The position numbers and the translations under genes are program-made. DNA of 51,112 nt, from NCBI GenBank assembly GCA_032718475.1, contig JAUCBJ010002254.1:1-51112 (forward strand). Direction: 5' to 3'. The DNA comes from Nemertoderma westbladi (lineage: Eukaryota; Xenacoelomorpha; Nemertodermatida; Nemertodermatidae). The notes below the pieces were generated by a model. The model was not told the DNA's origin. It saw only the letters and a list, made by a program, of their open reading frames with translations, and searched no databases. Position 1 is the stretch's first letter; the number at the start of each line of letters is the position of its first letter. Positions 11,621 to 22,754 of the stretch are shown piece by piece.

Positions 11621-11756
11621 CTAGTCTGCACAGGTTATTTAGATAATGCAGGTTAGTAGGCGTAATGCCTTTTCTACTAACCTGATCTCGTTCCTCTATC
11701 AACACATCCGTACTTGTTACTTGTTTATTTCGGACTGCAACAACTTCAGAAATACC

Positions 11757-12058
11757 CTAATATCGCATACCCAAATACAGTATTGCATACCCTAATATTG
11801 CATACCCTAATACAGTATTGCATACCCTAATATTGCATACCCAAATACAGTATTGCATACCCTAATATTGCATACCCTAATATTGCATACCCAAATACAG
11901 TATTGCATACCCTAATATTGCATACCCTAATATTGCATACCCTAATATTGCATTACCTAATATCGATACCCTAATATTGCATACCCTAATATTGCATACA
12001 CTAATATCGCATACCCTAATATTGCATACCCTAATATCACATACCCTAATATCGCATG
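11757..12058. repeat. Minisatellite, 15-bp unit (CCCTAATATTGCATA)
   Basis: About 19 head-to-tail units, mostly 15 bp. Some are 20-bp variants with an extra ATACAG, and several have TATCG in place of TATTG. No coding capacity. It lies about 95 bp beyond the right target duplication of LINE copy 2. Confidence 0.9.
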
Positions 12059-12659
12059 TTATTCAGTGAGACCTACAAATTGTTTTGTTTTGTTATTTTT
12101 TTCTTGTTTTGTGCTTTCCTCGTTAACATATGTCGTACTGTATATATTAATAATTATGACACTCTGATTAGAATGACTTACATTGTTTCCTTCTAAGATT
12201 ATGTCTGTACCTTAGATTACTAGAGTATGTATACAATCTATACATATTTGCTATGATATGTTTACAATTTTTCACTTTGTACTGCAGCAAGTGTTGCTTG
12301 TATGGTGGACATTTGTAAATTTAAGGAATATATTAATCCGAGCTACTTAAAGAACAAATGCAAATAAGTTTCAGAGTGATTTTTTATGTCCTTTTATTTG
12401 ACTTTTTTGTCCTCCTTTTTTTACGAATTGTGCACAATGACTTTTGTTGTCCCTTTAATGACTTTTGTTGTCCTTTAATGACTTTTTATGCCAAAACATT
12501 CAAAATTTGTTGATTTCGGGTCTGTCGGACAGTTGGTTTCACTATGCCTGTGCCAAAACATTCAAAATTCCATGATTTATAGACTATGAGATAGATTTCC
12601 ATATGCGCCTGTGGTAAAAGACTCTAAATTTAATAGTTTGTGGTTGTTGTCGATAATCG
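12059..12659. other. Non-coding spacer
   Basis: AT-rich; no gene seen. Near 12415-12495 there are three short direct repeats built on TGACTTTT(T/G)TGTCC. Confidence 0.5.
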
Positions 12660-14080
12660 ATTACCACATGACGTAGCAAAACACTCATTTTATAGCCAAA
12701 AACAATTACCAATTGATGGAAAGGAGCAGGTTAAGGCCGGATTTTCTAACCAAAACAATAAACAGTCACTTTACCAAATGAAGGAAAGGAGCAGGTTACA
12801 GAGGCTAGCCTTTCTAACCAAAACAATAAACGGTCACTTTACCAAATCAGGGAAAGGAGCAGGTTACAGAGGCGGGATTTTCTAACCAAAACAATAAACA
12901 ATCACTTTACCAAATGAAGGAAAGGAGCAGGTTACATAGATGGTCTTTTCTAACCAAAACAATAAATGATCACTTAACTAATTGAGGGAAAGGAGCAGGT
13001 TACAGAGGCGGGATTTTCTAACCAAAACAATAAACGATCACTTAACTAATTGAGGGAAAGGAGCAGGTTATAGAGGCGGGATTTTCTAACCAAAACAATA
13101 AACAGTCACTTTACTAAATGAAGGAAAGGAGCAGGTTACAGAGGCGGGCCTTTCTAACCAAAACAATAAACGGTCACTTTACCAAATCAGGGAAAGGAGC
13201 AGGTTACAGAGACGCGATTTTCTAACCAAAACAATAAACGATCATTTAACTAATTGAGGGAAAGGAGCAGGTTACAGAGTCGGGATTTTCTAACCAAAAC
13301 AATAAACGATCATTTAACTAATTGAGGGAAAGGGGCAGGTTATAGAGGCGGGATTTTCTAACCAAAACAATAAACAGTCACTTTACTAAATGAAGGAAAG
13401 GAGCAGGTTACAGAGGCGGGCCTTTCTAACCAAAACAATAAACAATCACTTTACCAAATGAAGGAAAGGAGCAGGTTACATAGATGGTCTTTTCTAACCA
13501 AAACAATAAATGATCACTTAACTAATTGAGGGAAAGGAGCAGGTTACAGAGGCGGGATTTTCTAACCAAAACAATAAACGATCACTTAACTAATTGAGGG
13601 AAAGGAGCAGGTTATAGAGGCGGGATTTTCTAACCAAAACAATAAACAGTCACTTTACTAAATGAAGGAAAGGAGCAGGTTACAGAGGCGGGCCTTTCTA
13701 ACCAAAACAATAAACGGTCACTTTACCAAATCAGGGAAAGGAGCAGGTTACAGAGACGCGATTTTCTAACCAAAACAATAAACGATCATTTAACTAATTG
13801 AGGGAAAGGAGCAGGTTACAGAGTCGGGATTTTCTAACCAAAACAATAAACGATCATTTAACTAATTGAGGGAAAGGGGCAGGTTACAGAGTCGGGATTT
13901 TCTAACCAAAACAATAAACAGTCACTTTACTAAATGAAGGAAAGGAGCAGGTTACAGAGGCGGGCCTTTCTAACCAAAACAATAAACGGTCACTTTACCA
14001 ATTCAGGGAAAGGAGCGGGTTACAGAGGCGGCATTTTCTAACCAAAACAATAAACTCTGTCATGAACATAACAATAAACT
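12660..14080. repeat. Satellite, 68-bp unit with 544-bp higher-order repeat
   Basis: About 20 units of 68 bp, each with a core like GGAGCAGGTTACAGAGGCGG, then CTAACCAAAACAATAAAC. Variant monomers recur in a fixed order. The rare ACATAGATGGTC variant at 12935 returns exactly 544 bp (8 units) later, and the six or seven monomers after it match their counterparts by type. The left edge (about 12660-12785) and right edge (about 14040-14080) decay into diverged units. Short open frames in it are incidental. Confidence 0.92.
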
Positions 14081-15227
14081 ATGTCATGAACATTAGAGGG
14101 AATGGGACAGCTTAAAGAGACAGCATCATTGATATACATTTCAAATTACATAAATTCAATTAAATTATATTTCAAATAAAATTAATACAATTTCTTCACC
14201 TGTCAAATTAAATCAATACAATTGAATTTCTTGCTAAATTAAATAAGGTAGGCCTACCATTACCGTATTTAAATGGTAGGCTACACAGTAGGCCTACAGC
14301 AGTACCGGTGCCGGTACCGGTACTAAAATACCTAAAATACCTGCTATATACCTACATCTGTACATACAATGCAGCAATACTGCAAAATAGTGCTCTATTA
14401 CTAATACCGGTACTGATAGCCTGAGATAACAGCAGTAGAGAAACCGGTAGCATGGAACCTAACGGTAAATTTCTGAAGGACATAAAAAGTAAAAAAAAGG
14501 ACATCATGAGTGATTTAAACGGACAATAAAATTTATTGCGTTATATATATGGACGGGGAGTAGGTATTCCCGTTATTTCGGCGACCATCCGCAAACACAA
14601 ACCAACAAAAAATAAGTAATTGATATGGTCAAGCCCGAACCAATCACTTAAATTTACTTAGGTTCCCTTTGGTATACTCAGAAAAACTCCTACTTCAATT
14701 GTCAGTATTCCGTTGGCGAGTAATAATACAATAGATGTCATTAACTACCCAGTCCTCTGGGATGAAATCTGAATTTGGTTGCACAGCACAACCCCACAAA
14801 TTGGGCATTAACATCAAGGTGGGGTCGAACCGGTTACTTAGTAATATACCAACTCATCGATAATAATCACACCAACCAAACCTCTTGGTATCTACTTTCT
14901 AACTGGAAAAATTTAATCACACACAGAGTTTATTAGGCCTAATTTGACGATATCCATTAATGAGTGTTTCCCGAAATTATAAATTTTAAATGCTTATAGT
15001 CCTACAGAAACCTACGAACAAACATTAATAAAGCGTCCCTTAAACGTTGATACAGAGTTTGCCTAATATATTTATTACAGTTGCATTTCAACCACAATTT
15101 ATTTATTTCTTACAGAAGTTCTTCAGGAGCCAAAGATTTGCCAAAATCAAATTTAATCATTCCAATACCAACATGTCAGGATGTAAATATAGAGTAAAAC
15201 AAATTTCTGAAGAATTATTATAAACAT
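14081..15227. other. Non-coding spacer rich in GTACCGGTAC and TAGGCCTA palindromes
   Basis: No gene recognised. At 14245-14330 are GGTAGGCCTACC, an imperfect inverted copy, and a run of GTACCGGTGCCGGTACCGG. The rest is AT-rich without clear structure. Confidence 0.5.
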
Positions 15228-17091
15228 TGTTGGGCGAGCGACGAAAGTAAGCGAGCTTAGCATACAGTTACCACTAACTCAATCGGTGTGTCTGTTGTGG
15301 GGCGAGCGACGAAAGTAAGCGAGTTTAGCATACAGGTACCTCTAACTCAATCGGTGTGTCAGTGGAGCGAGCGACGAAAGTAAGCGAGTTTAGCATACAG
15401 GTACCACTAACTCAATCGGTGTGTCAGTGGAGCGAGCGACGAAAGTAAGCGAGTTTAGCATACAGGTACCTCTAACTCAATCGGTGTGTCAGTGGAGCGA
15501 GCGACGAAAGTAAGCGAGTTTAGCATACAGGTACCTCTAACTCAATCGGTGTGTCAGTGGAGCGAGCGACGAAAGTAAGCGAGTTTAGCATACAGGTACC
15601 ACTAACTCAATCGGTGTGTCTGTTGTTGGGCGAGCGACGAAAGTAAGCGAGCTTAGCATACAGGTACCTCTAACTCAATCGGTGTGTCAGTGGAGCGAGC
15701 GACGAAAGTAAGCGAGTTTAGCATACAGGTACCACTAACTCAATCGGTGTGTCTGTTGTTGGGCGAGCGACGAAAGTAAGCGAGCTTAGCATACAGGTAC
15801 CTCTAACTCAATCGGTGTGTCTGTTGTGGGGCGAGCGACGAAAGTAAGCGAGCTTAGCATACAGGTACCACTAACTCAATCGGTGTGTCTGTTGTTGGGC
15901 GAGCGACGAAAGTAAGCGAGCTTAGCATACAGGTACCTCTAACTCAATCGGTGTGTCTGTTGTGGGGCGAGCGACGAAAGTAAGCGAGCTTAGCATACAG
16001 GTACCACTAACTCAATCGGTGTGTCTGTTGTGGAGCGAGCGACGAAAGTAAGCGAGTTTAGCATACAGGTACCACTAACTCAATCGGTGTGTCTGTTGTG
16101 GGGCGAGCGATGGAAGTAAGCGAGTTTAGCATACAGGTACCACTAACTCAATCGGTGTGTCTGTTGTGGGGCGAGCGATGGAAGTAAGCGAGCTTAGCAT
16201 ACAGGTACCACTAACTCAATCGGTGTGTCTGTTGTGGAGTGAGCGACGAAAGTAAGCGAGTTTAGCATACAGGTACCACTAACTCAATTGGTGTGTCTGT
16301 TGTGGGGCGAGCGATGGAAGTAAGCGAGTTTAGCATACAGGTACCACTAACTCAATCGGTGTGTCTGTTGTGGGGCGAGCGATGGAAGTAAGCGAGCTTA
16401 GCATACAGGTACCACTAACTCAATCGGTGTGTCTGTTGTGGGGCGAGCGACGGAAGTAAGCGAGTTTAGCATACAGGTACCACTAACTCAATCGGTGTGT
16501 CTGTTGTGGGGCGAGCGATGGAAGTAAGCGAGCTTAGCATACAGGTACCACTAACTCAATCGGTGTGTCTGTTGTGGGGCGAGCGATGGAAGTAAGCGAG
16601 CTTAGCATACAGGTACCACTAACTCAATCGGTGTGTCTGTGGGGAGAGTGCTGAAAGTAAGCGAGCTTAGCATACAGGTACCACTAACTCAATCGGTGTG
16701 TCTGTTGTGGGGCGAGCGACGGAAGTAAGCGAGTTTAGCATACAGGTACCACTAACTCAATCGGTGTGTCTGTTGTGGGGCGAGCGATGGAAGTAAGCGA
16801 GCTTAGCATACAGGTACCACTAACTCAATCGGTGTGTCTGTTGTGGGGCGAGCGACGGAAGTAAGCGAGTTTAGCATACAGGTACCACTAACTCAATCGG
16901 TGTGTCTGTTGTGGGGCGAGCGATGGAAGTAAGCGAGCTTAGCATACAGGTACCACTAACTCAATCGGTGTGTCTGTTGTTGGGCGAGCGACGAAAGTAA
17001 GCGAGCTTAGCATACAGACAGGTACCACTAACTCAATCGGTGTGTCTGTTGTTCTGTTGTTCTCTCGTTCTGTTGTTCTGTTGTTCTGTCA
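15228..17091. repeat. Satellite, 65/68-bp units, about 27 copies
   Basis: The unit contains GCGAGCGACGAAAGTAAGCG, AGCATACAGGTACCACTAAC and TCAATCGGTGTGTCTGTTGT. Units with the GTCAGTGGAGCG junction are 65 bp and cluster at the left (15302-15720). Units with GTCTGTTGTGGGGCG are 68 bp and fill the right side. CGACGAAAG and CGATGGAAG variants alternate regularly on the right, suggesting dimer-like amplification. The array ends in TGTTGTTC microrepeats (17041-17091). Confidence 0.92.
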
Positions 17092-17104
17092 TAATTATAT
17101 GTCA

Positions 17105-17340
17105 AAATTATGTAATAAAGGTAATCTATCTCTGAGGATACATCGCCTGGGCTGCTCTCACATTACTGTTTGGCGCTGCAAGTTCAAATCCGACTAAAGA
17201 CTGTATAAATTTCGCACCCTAGACAAGACCCTTTAGATGTCAGTGCACACAAACCCAACAGGTAAATAGTGTGGCGACCTTCCTGCTTTAAAGGGAGATA
17301 AGCGTGAATGTGCGGATTAAATGCATAATAAAATAAACCT
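17105..17340 (+). mobile_element. tRNA-like SINE candidate
   Basis: TCTGAGGATACATCGCCTGGGC looks like a diverged pol III A-box region. About 40 bp on, AAGTTCAAATCCGAC matches the B box (GGTTCGANTCC) at 9 of 11 positions. The following segment (GTGTGGCGACCTTCCTGC...) has the look of a SINE body. No cloverleaf with paired acceptor stem was found, so I do not call a functional tRNA gene. No target duplication was identified. Confidence 0.4.
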
Positions 17341-17699
17341 ACAGTGAGTAACCAAACATAGCAAACTTACACGAAGTCGCTATACAAAATCCTCAAGGCT
17401 GGCAAAATACAATTAATTGTAAACTAAAGAAATCGAACAAGCTTTATACATTCCAAAGAAAAGGAAAATAAGCCATTTTAACTGGAGATTGTAACTTCAA
17501 ATTCTGTAAATTATTTTTCAAATTCCCTAATGATGAAACTGTCTCAAACGTTTCAAAAGGGTTTCTAAATGATACTTGAACTCATTCTCTGATGGGGGGA
17601 CACCATCTTATTGATCACTTATTGCATTAATTTTCCAATTAATACCACCTCACACCATGGCAGGGTCACCATTTGATCAGAGAAATTTCTATTGACATG
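17341..17699. other. Non-coding spacer
   Basis: No gene or clear repeat seen. Confidence 0.45.
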
Positions 17700-18300
17700 T
17701 ACCGCGGGCCGGATTTGGAGCAGCATTCAGCACCAGTTAGCTGAACAAGGACAACATCCATTAGCTACATTGTTAACTACTTGATAAAGTTTGATGTGAT
17801 CGAGTTCAGGTTGTCAAACAATAACGTTATGAAGTTCTGATGTGATAATATCATCGATGAGCGAGGCAAATAGGTTCGTATGCCAGCATCTACTGAGATG
17901 TCAGATGTCACACAGAAATCAGAACTCAGGTTTAATGAAATAAACAACAGTGCATGGTCCAACACTTTATGAGACTGATCAATGTTGCATTCTTGCATTG
18001 GTCTGAAGTGTAAAAATACTGTAGGTTCTGAACCAAGTGAATAGGAATTCCAATTCTAAAGTCCAATGTAAACTTTCCAGTACCTAAACGCCCATGGATT
18101 TCGTTGGGCAACAATGGTGATTAATAATAATTGTATTTGGTGAATTTTAGATGTTGAAAAGGACACGTTTGTCCATTTCATTTACAGTATTATCTACAAT
18201 TCTTGATAACTAAACACACGCGCCTGTAATTCCTCTGGAAGACCTGGTGTTCCGTGGCAGCTATTGAAATCTCCTAAGATGGAAAACATGATAATTTGAA
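17700..18300 (-). pseudogene. Possible degraded LINE endonuclease
   Basis: On the minus strand, around 18290-18215, a frame reads ILGDFNSCHGTPGLPEE. GDFN is the conserved catalytic motif of APE-type LINE endonucleases. Downstream on the same strand (18114-17777) are two short overlapping frames containing a DHALLFISLNL stretch that could be the worn SDH end of the domain. Several frame changes are needed, so this is old. It lies 3' (on the minus strand) of the reverse transcriptase of copy 3, so it must belong to a separate insertion. Confidence 0.35.
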
Positions 18301-18616
18301 TCATAGTTCGCCTTCAACATCAACAAGATCCCAATAATGTAATCAACTTCATTTTTTAATCAGAAACGCATTGCCACATGGATGGGTAACCTTATTTGGG
18401 TTATTAAAGGTTTTAAATCCTGGAATGTATATAGATTTTAATTCTAATGTAATCACTCTATTGAAATCTACTAAGAACCATATACAATTATAGTTTTAAA
18501 GCTTATTCTTTCCTCCAGAGACTTTCCATCATGTAATCCGTAATAAGGGAGCCATCTATCAATATATTATAATCTGCACAGTAAGATACTATGAGGGCTT
18601 AACAAATAAATTAGAT

Positions 18617-19830
18617 TGGGATCCATAATCCCAGGTAGGAGAAGTCATCCAATTACACCTAAACTAAGGCTATGCTAGTAAGCTTAGTAAGCTAACCTTA
18701 GAGATTATGGTTGCATATTTAAATATTCCCTGAGGACTGTTGAAGTGAACTGTCAAAATTTTGGTCTTGGAATTAGCAAATATATCAATTCTAATTAAGC
18801 ACTATGTCTTATGCCTGTTCCAATGAGATGGGGAGCTGTTGGGCTCCCTCTAATGATTCTGAGAGTACCACTAAGTTATCAGCAAAAGTCTAGATCAGTT
18901 AGGTACTTGGCAGGATTTCCTCGACTTCAGGAGCCAGTAGGTGGAGTTACCATCACCCCATCATCATTATGATGATCTAAGTCAACCACAATTGAATAAG
19001 AATGGTGCTAGTGTGTCACCCTGGAAAACTCCCCTAACACAATGGATCTGTGTCACCATCAACAGTAGACACAAATGTTGTTGAACCATCGTATACTGAT
19101 CTGATTGGTGCAATAATTTCATCAGGAATCCCATATAATGAAAGTATGCTGAACACACGTGAGCGAGAGACTGAATCAAAGGCCTTGAAGAAGTCAACAA
19201 AGATAACAGCCATATGACAGTCTTTCTTTTTTGATAACTCTTCAATTATCCTTATAAGTGCCAAAATGGGCTCCATGGTCCCACGACCTTTACGGAACCC
19301 ATTCTGATTTCCACGGAGCAGTCTCTCAATGGGATCCCTGATGCGATTTAATAGAATTCTATTATATAGCTTTGCACCAATCGGGATCAACGAGATTCCA
19401 CGAAGAGATCCATAGAGTGTTGGGTTGCCCTTCTTGGGAACTGGCACCAACTTATTTGTTTTAATTTCTTGTGGGACGCTCTTTGTACAAGTCTATATAA
19501 TAGGGTAAATGAGCTCCACAGGGGGGGGGGGGGGGGGGGGCATTTACTTCACTGGCACGATTGGTCTTAATGATCTTTGCAGCAGCAGCCTTGACTTCAG
19601 CAACGGAGATATAACCAATTGGTACATCCGGGAGTACAGATGTAAAGTGGTTCGTTGTTGGTGGTTCCCAGTCAGCAAGTTGGTAGATTTCCATACCTGA
19701 GCTGATTGCCTGTGGTCATCGGCATCATTGATGGCTGTTCAGTATGTGAGTTGTTTGATCCTGGTGTCTTTCGCCTTGAGTGTGCCATGCTCACTTATGA
19801 AAATCCACCACCAACGGGGAGAATACCTAT
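18617..19830 (-). pseudogene. LINE copy 3: linker, reverse transcriptase and part of 3' region
   Basis: Minus strand. From about 19830, a worn linker (HGTLKAKD) leads to a 77-codon piece (19694-19461) with DVPIGYISVAEVKAAAAKI and, after a G20/C20 homopolymer, GAHLPYYIDLYKERP. The reverse transcriptase follows at 19450-19034 with VPVPKKGNPTLYG, NQNGFRKGRGTMEP and VIFVDFFKAFDSV. A small deletion near 19040 shifts the frame before GDTLAPF. FADD-region DNA remains at about 18880-18900 in broken form, and the 3' piece fades out near 18617 (DNA equivalent of YLGSWI). It is clearly the same family as copies 1 and 2. Confidence 0.75.
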
Positions 19831-20536
19831 CTATAATGATATCATCATGCAAGAGAATTCCTTTCCCCAGCATCACAAAGAATATTAAACCCAACATTAT
19901 CATGGCATTGGTGATCCTACTGCGCTTGTTGGATCAACCATCACACTTCTTCCTTATCATGGCATGAGTGAACTTGATTCTCTTGATATATACCTTCTTC
20001 AAATTCTAGACTTGGGACTCCTTAAATTTACTGGTGGTGTATGTAAAATAATATTCTAATGACAGGTGGTGATGGTGATAATAATTAGTATCAGTCTATG
20101 ATGGGAATCAGAGCCAGAATATGGATCTCTCACTTGACCAAGCCATTTTATCTTTGAATTCGATGTTGGGGTTGGGCTTCCAATAACTTAGAGTCATTTA
20201 TTTCAAGTAGATTTGAAATTGCCCGATAAATGGTTGTCAATTTCCTTTAGATTGTATACCTGCTTTACTTCCTTAGTGTCGGATTGTTGTCTATTACCTC
20301 CTGTCATCAAGCAAAAATGTGTAAACCAAATTTGTAAATAATCTGGCACTGGAGGATTGCACATTCTTGCTAGAACAAAACTGAGCTTAGATCTCCACAA
20401 TTGGGGCCTGTGTGGGACTGTGGGTATACATTTTTCCAGACATCTTCAGAAAGTGAGTCAGCCATTTCTAAATTTAACGTGGTTGCTGTACAGACACCCA
20501 AAGGCTTATGTGACCCGCCAAGTGACAATTAAATCT
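19831..20536. other. Non-coding spacer
   Basis: No gene recognised; short frames only. Confidence 0.45.
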
Positions 20537-20605
20537 TAGTTGCGTTCGACCTCTCGCTCTTTTTACAATCTTACAGTACTATCTAACATCTTACAGTAAT
20601 TTTTA
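20537..20605 (+). repeat. 69-bp direct repeat, left copy
   Basis: Begins TAGTTGCGTTCGACCTCTCG and ends TTACAGTAATTTTTA. An identical 69-bp sequence in the same orientation lies at 30440-30508, 9.9 kb away. Sequence diverges abruptly on both sides of both copies. Confidence 0.85.
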
Positions 20606-22189
20606 TTCAGGTCAGGTCAGGTATTCTAGGTCATTGATCAAGAAAACTTGCCACCTCCATGCAGCATAAAGGAGTTGCCACCTGTAGCTGCATAGACCCT
20701 CTTACTAGGGCAAATCTGGTCCTGTAACTAGGACTGTAAAAGCTTTTGGGGATATAACTGGCCTTTTCCATTTGTAATCCAGTTTTCCCCCATTCGCTCA
20801 AATCCTCTAAACTGTTGCTTCTAGTGGCACAATCTGCCCGCTGGTTGGCTGATTTGCTGTACGTATGGCCTCTTTGTTCTGTTCGATTAACCAATCAGAA
20901 CAATGATCGACCAATCAGAGCGATTTAGCCTTGTGTTGGCTATGGGCTGCGAAGGCTAGGGAGGTTTGACATTTAGACATTCGTGGAATCTGTGGAATAT
21001 GGAACTCTGCCAATGAGAGCTTTTCCTCTTTGTGTTGAAAGCTACCTGCAACAGCTCACAGGGTTCAGTGTGTTGGTTTTCCTGATGCCATGAACATCGG
21101 CTATGGAATTATTCTGAATTATTCCAACATTAGAACGGCTTTAATTATAAGAACACATAACTGTTACCGGTACAGCGGTACGAGACACTAAGAACACATA
21201 ACGGTACGGTACGTATTGCACATTATTTACTGCTATTTGCTGTTTGTTATTAATTGTATCGGTTGTTTACATATTGTTATTTGGAGAATAACGATAAACG
21301 ATCAGAAACCCCGATCTTCTTGATACACTAAGGTTAGAGAGACCGGCTACATATAGCAATTGCGACTTATATTATCGTGGTTTGTAGTGAATTGAATGCT
21401 ATTTTATAGGCCCTACAAATGTCGGTTGCTATTCTCTTTATATATGATTAAAATCAGTGACTATCGGCAATTCAGTGTGCAGCGGTGTGCAATAGTCTGT
21501 ATGTGCTTGTCCGCGTAACAAAGCATCTCCTAAAGAATGCGCCTTATGTGTAACTTATAATCCATTCCGTTGTGTTTAGTGTAAGCCATAGCTCTGTTTA
21601 TATAGATAGAGCGCCACGTCCTAAAGGAACTGCTAATATTTCCCGAAAGTGAATAATATTTGTCAGAGATTATATATTAACGATCAATCGAATAGTACGG
21701 TAGGCCTGCACCGCAATCAAATTAAAGCATCCGAATCCAGTCTCCCGGGTATATCCAGCGGGTGAATGGTCGCGCATAGACTGGCTTCGGCTAATGTTGG
21801 ATTTATTTGTGTCAAATACTTGTCATAGGCTAAAGTCGATTTATAACCTAGAAGACATATAGATTTGGCGGGTTAAACTGCCAAAGGTCTTAAAAGCGCG
21901 AACAGTAACAGTTATAGCTTCTTGATTGCGGCGTAAGCAATCAAGTTGATAGTACCGGTCGACCGGTAACCAGTAGGCCTGACTGCCTGATCACCCGGAC
22001 CGGTACTTACAACAGTACAAGTACAGCAGTATTATTCGATTTGATAATTATATACCTGTAGGCCTTAATAATTAATCAGGGACTGCAGCCCTGGTTTTTT
22101 ATTGAGATTTTACTTATTTCTGTCAGTTTTATTTATTTGTAGGCTAATATTGAGCAGAAGGCGTGTAAGCCTGCTCAGATTGTACAGAC
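20606..22189. other. Non-coding stretch, CCAAT pair at 20891-20918
   Basis: No gene recognised. Two CCAATCAG motifs lie at 20891-20898 and 20911-20918, 20 bp apart (about two helical turns), as in NF-Y-type promoters. It lies upstream of the Gag-like frame at 23972 and could be part of that element's long 5' region, but there is no other promoter evidence. Confidence 0.4.
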
Positions 22190-22754
22190 AATTTGTAGGC
22201 TAGATTGTTGTCTGACTGTTGTTAAGTCTGAACGGATTGCAGTGTGTGTAGAGCATCTGTCCGATAAAGTGCTAGTTAGGAACGTAGGGGCTTCAAGTGC
22301 TGTGAGGTAAACCCCCTTTGAAAGAATAAGTCGTACTACTAGGTTAGAACGCATACTAACTAATCATTTCGGAGTCTGCATATACTGTAGTTTATTTAGG
22401 CTTGATAGTAGTCTGCCATCGTTTGGTCTGTACTTTGTTTGTGTAGTCTGTACAGGTAGCGTATAATTCTTATTTAGATAATTTGTAGGCTGGATAGTTG
22501 TCTGGCTGTTGTTAGGTCTGAGGAAATTTCGGTGTGTGTAGAGTGTATGTCCGATAAAGTGCCAGTTGGGAACGTAGGGGCTTCCAGTGCTGTGAGGTAA
22601 ACCCCCTCTGAAAGAATAAGTCGTACTACTAGGTTAGAACGCATACTAACTAACCATTTCGGAGTCTGCATATACCGTAGTTTGTTTAGGCTTGATAGTA
22701 GTCTGTCAGTATTTGGTCTGCATTTTGTTTGAGTAGTCTGTACGCGTAGCGTAA
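22190..22754 (+). repeat. Tandem duplication, 290-bp period, two copies
   Basis: Copy 1 starts at 22190 and copy 2 at 22480 (ATTTGTAGGCT...). The copies are about 90% alike and run to the GTAGCGTA just before 22464 and 22754. Both share GTGAGGTAAACCCCCT and GGTTAGAACGCATACTAACT. The duplication lies in the long region upstream of the BEL/Pao Gag frame, where it may be part of an LTR or leader. Confidence 0.85.

Larger units (their letters stand above)
10096..11661 (-). mobile_element. LINE copy 2 with 33-bp target-site duplication
   Basis: Identical 33-bp sequences at 10096-10128 and 11629-11661 (CACAGGTTATTTAGATAATG...) flank a minus-strand LINE at 10129-11628. Long perfect duplications of this kind are made by target-primed reverse transcription, so both ends of the insertion are defined to the base. 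The 3' end (low coordinate) reads CTAGTAGTTGTAGG, resembling the TAG-rich tail of copy 1 and unlike poly(A). The insert carries endonuclease and reverse transcriptase pieces but has lost the part between them and about 240 bp of its 3' region. Confidence 0.85.

Noticed and set aside
11757-12058. Interstitial telomere, because CCCTAA recurs
   Set aside because: CCCTAA occurs once per 15-bp unit and not in tandem; it is an ordinary minisatellite.
17150-17200. Functional tRNA gene
   Set aside because: Only a B-box-like element and a weak A-box-like region are present; no acceptor stem pairs, so a SINE relic is more likely.
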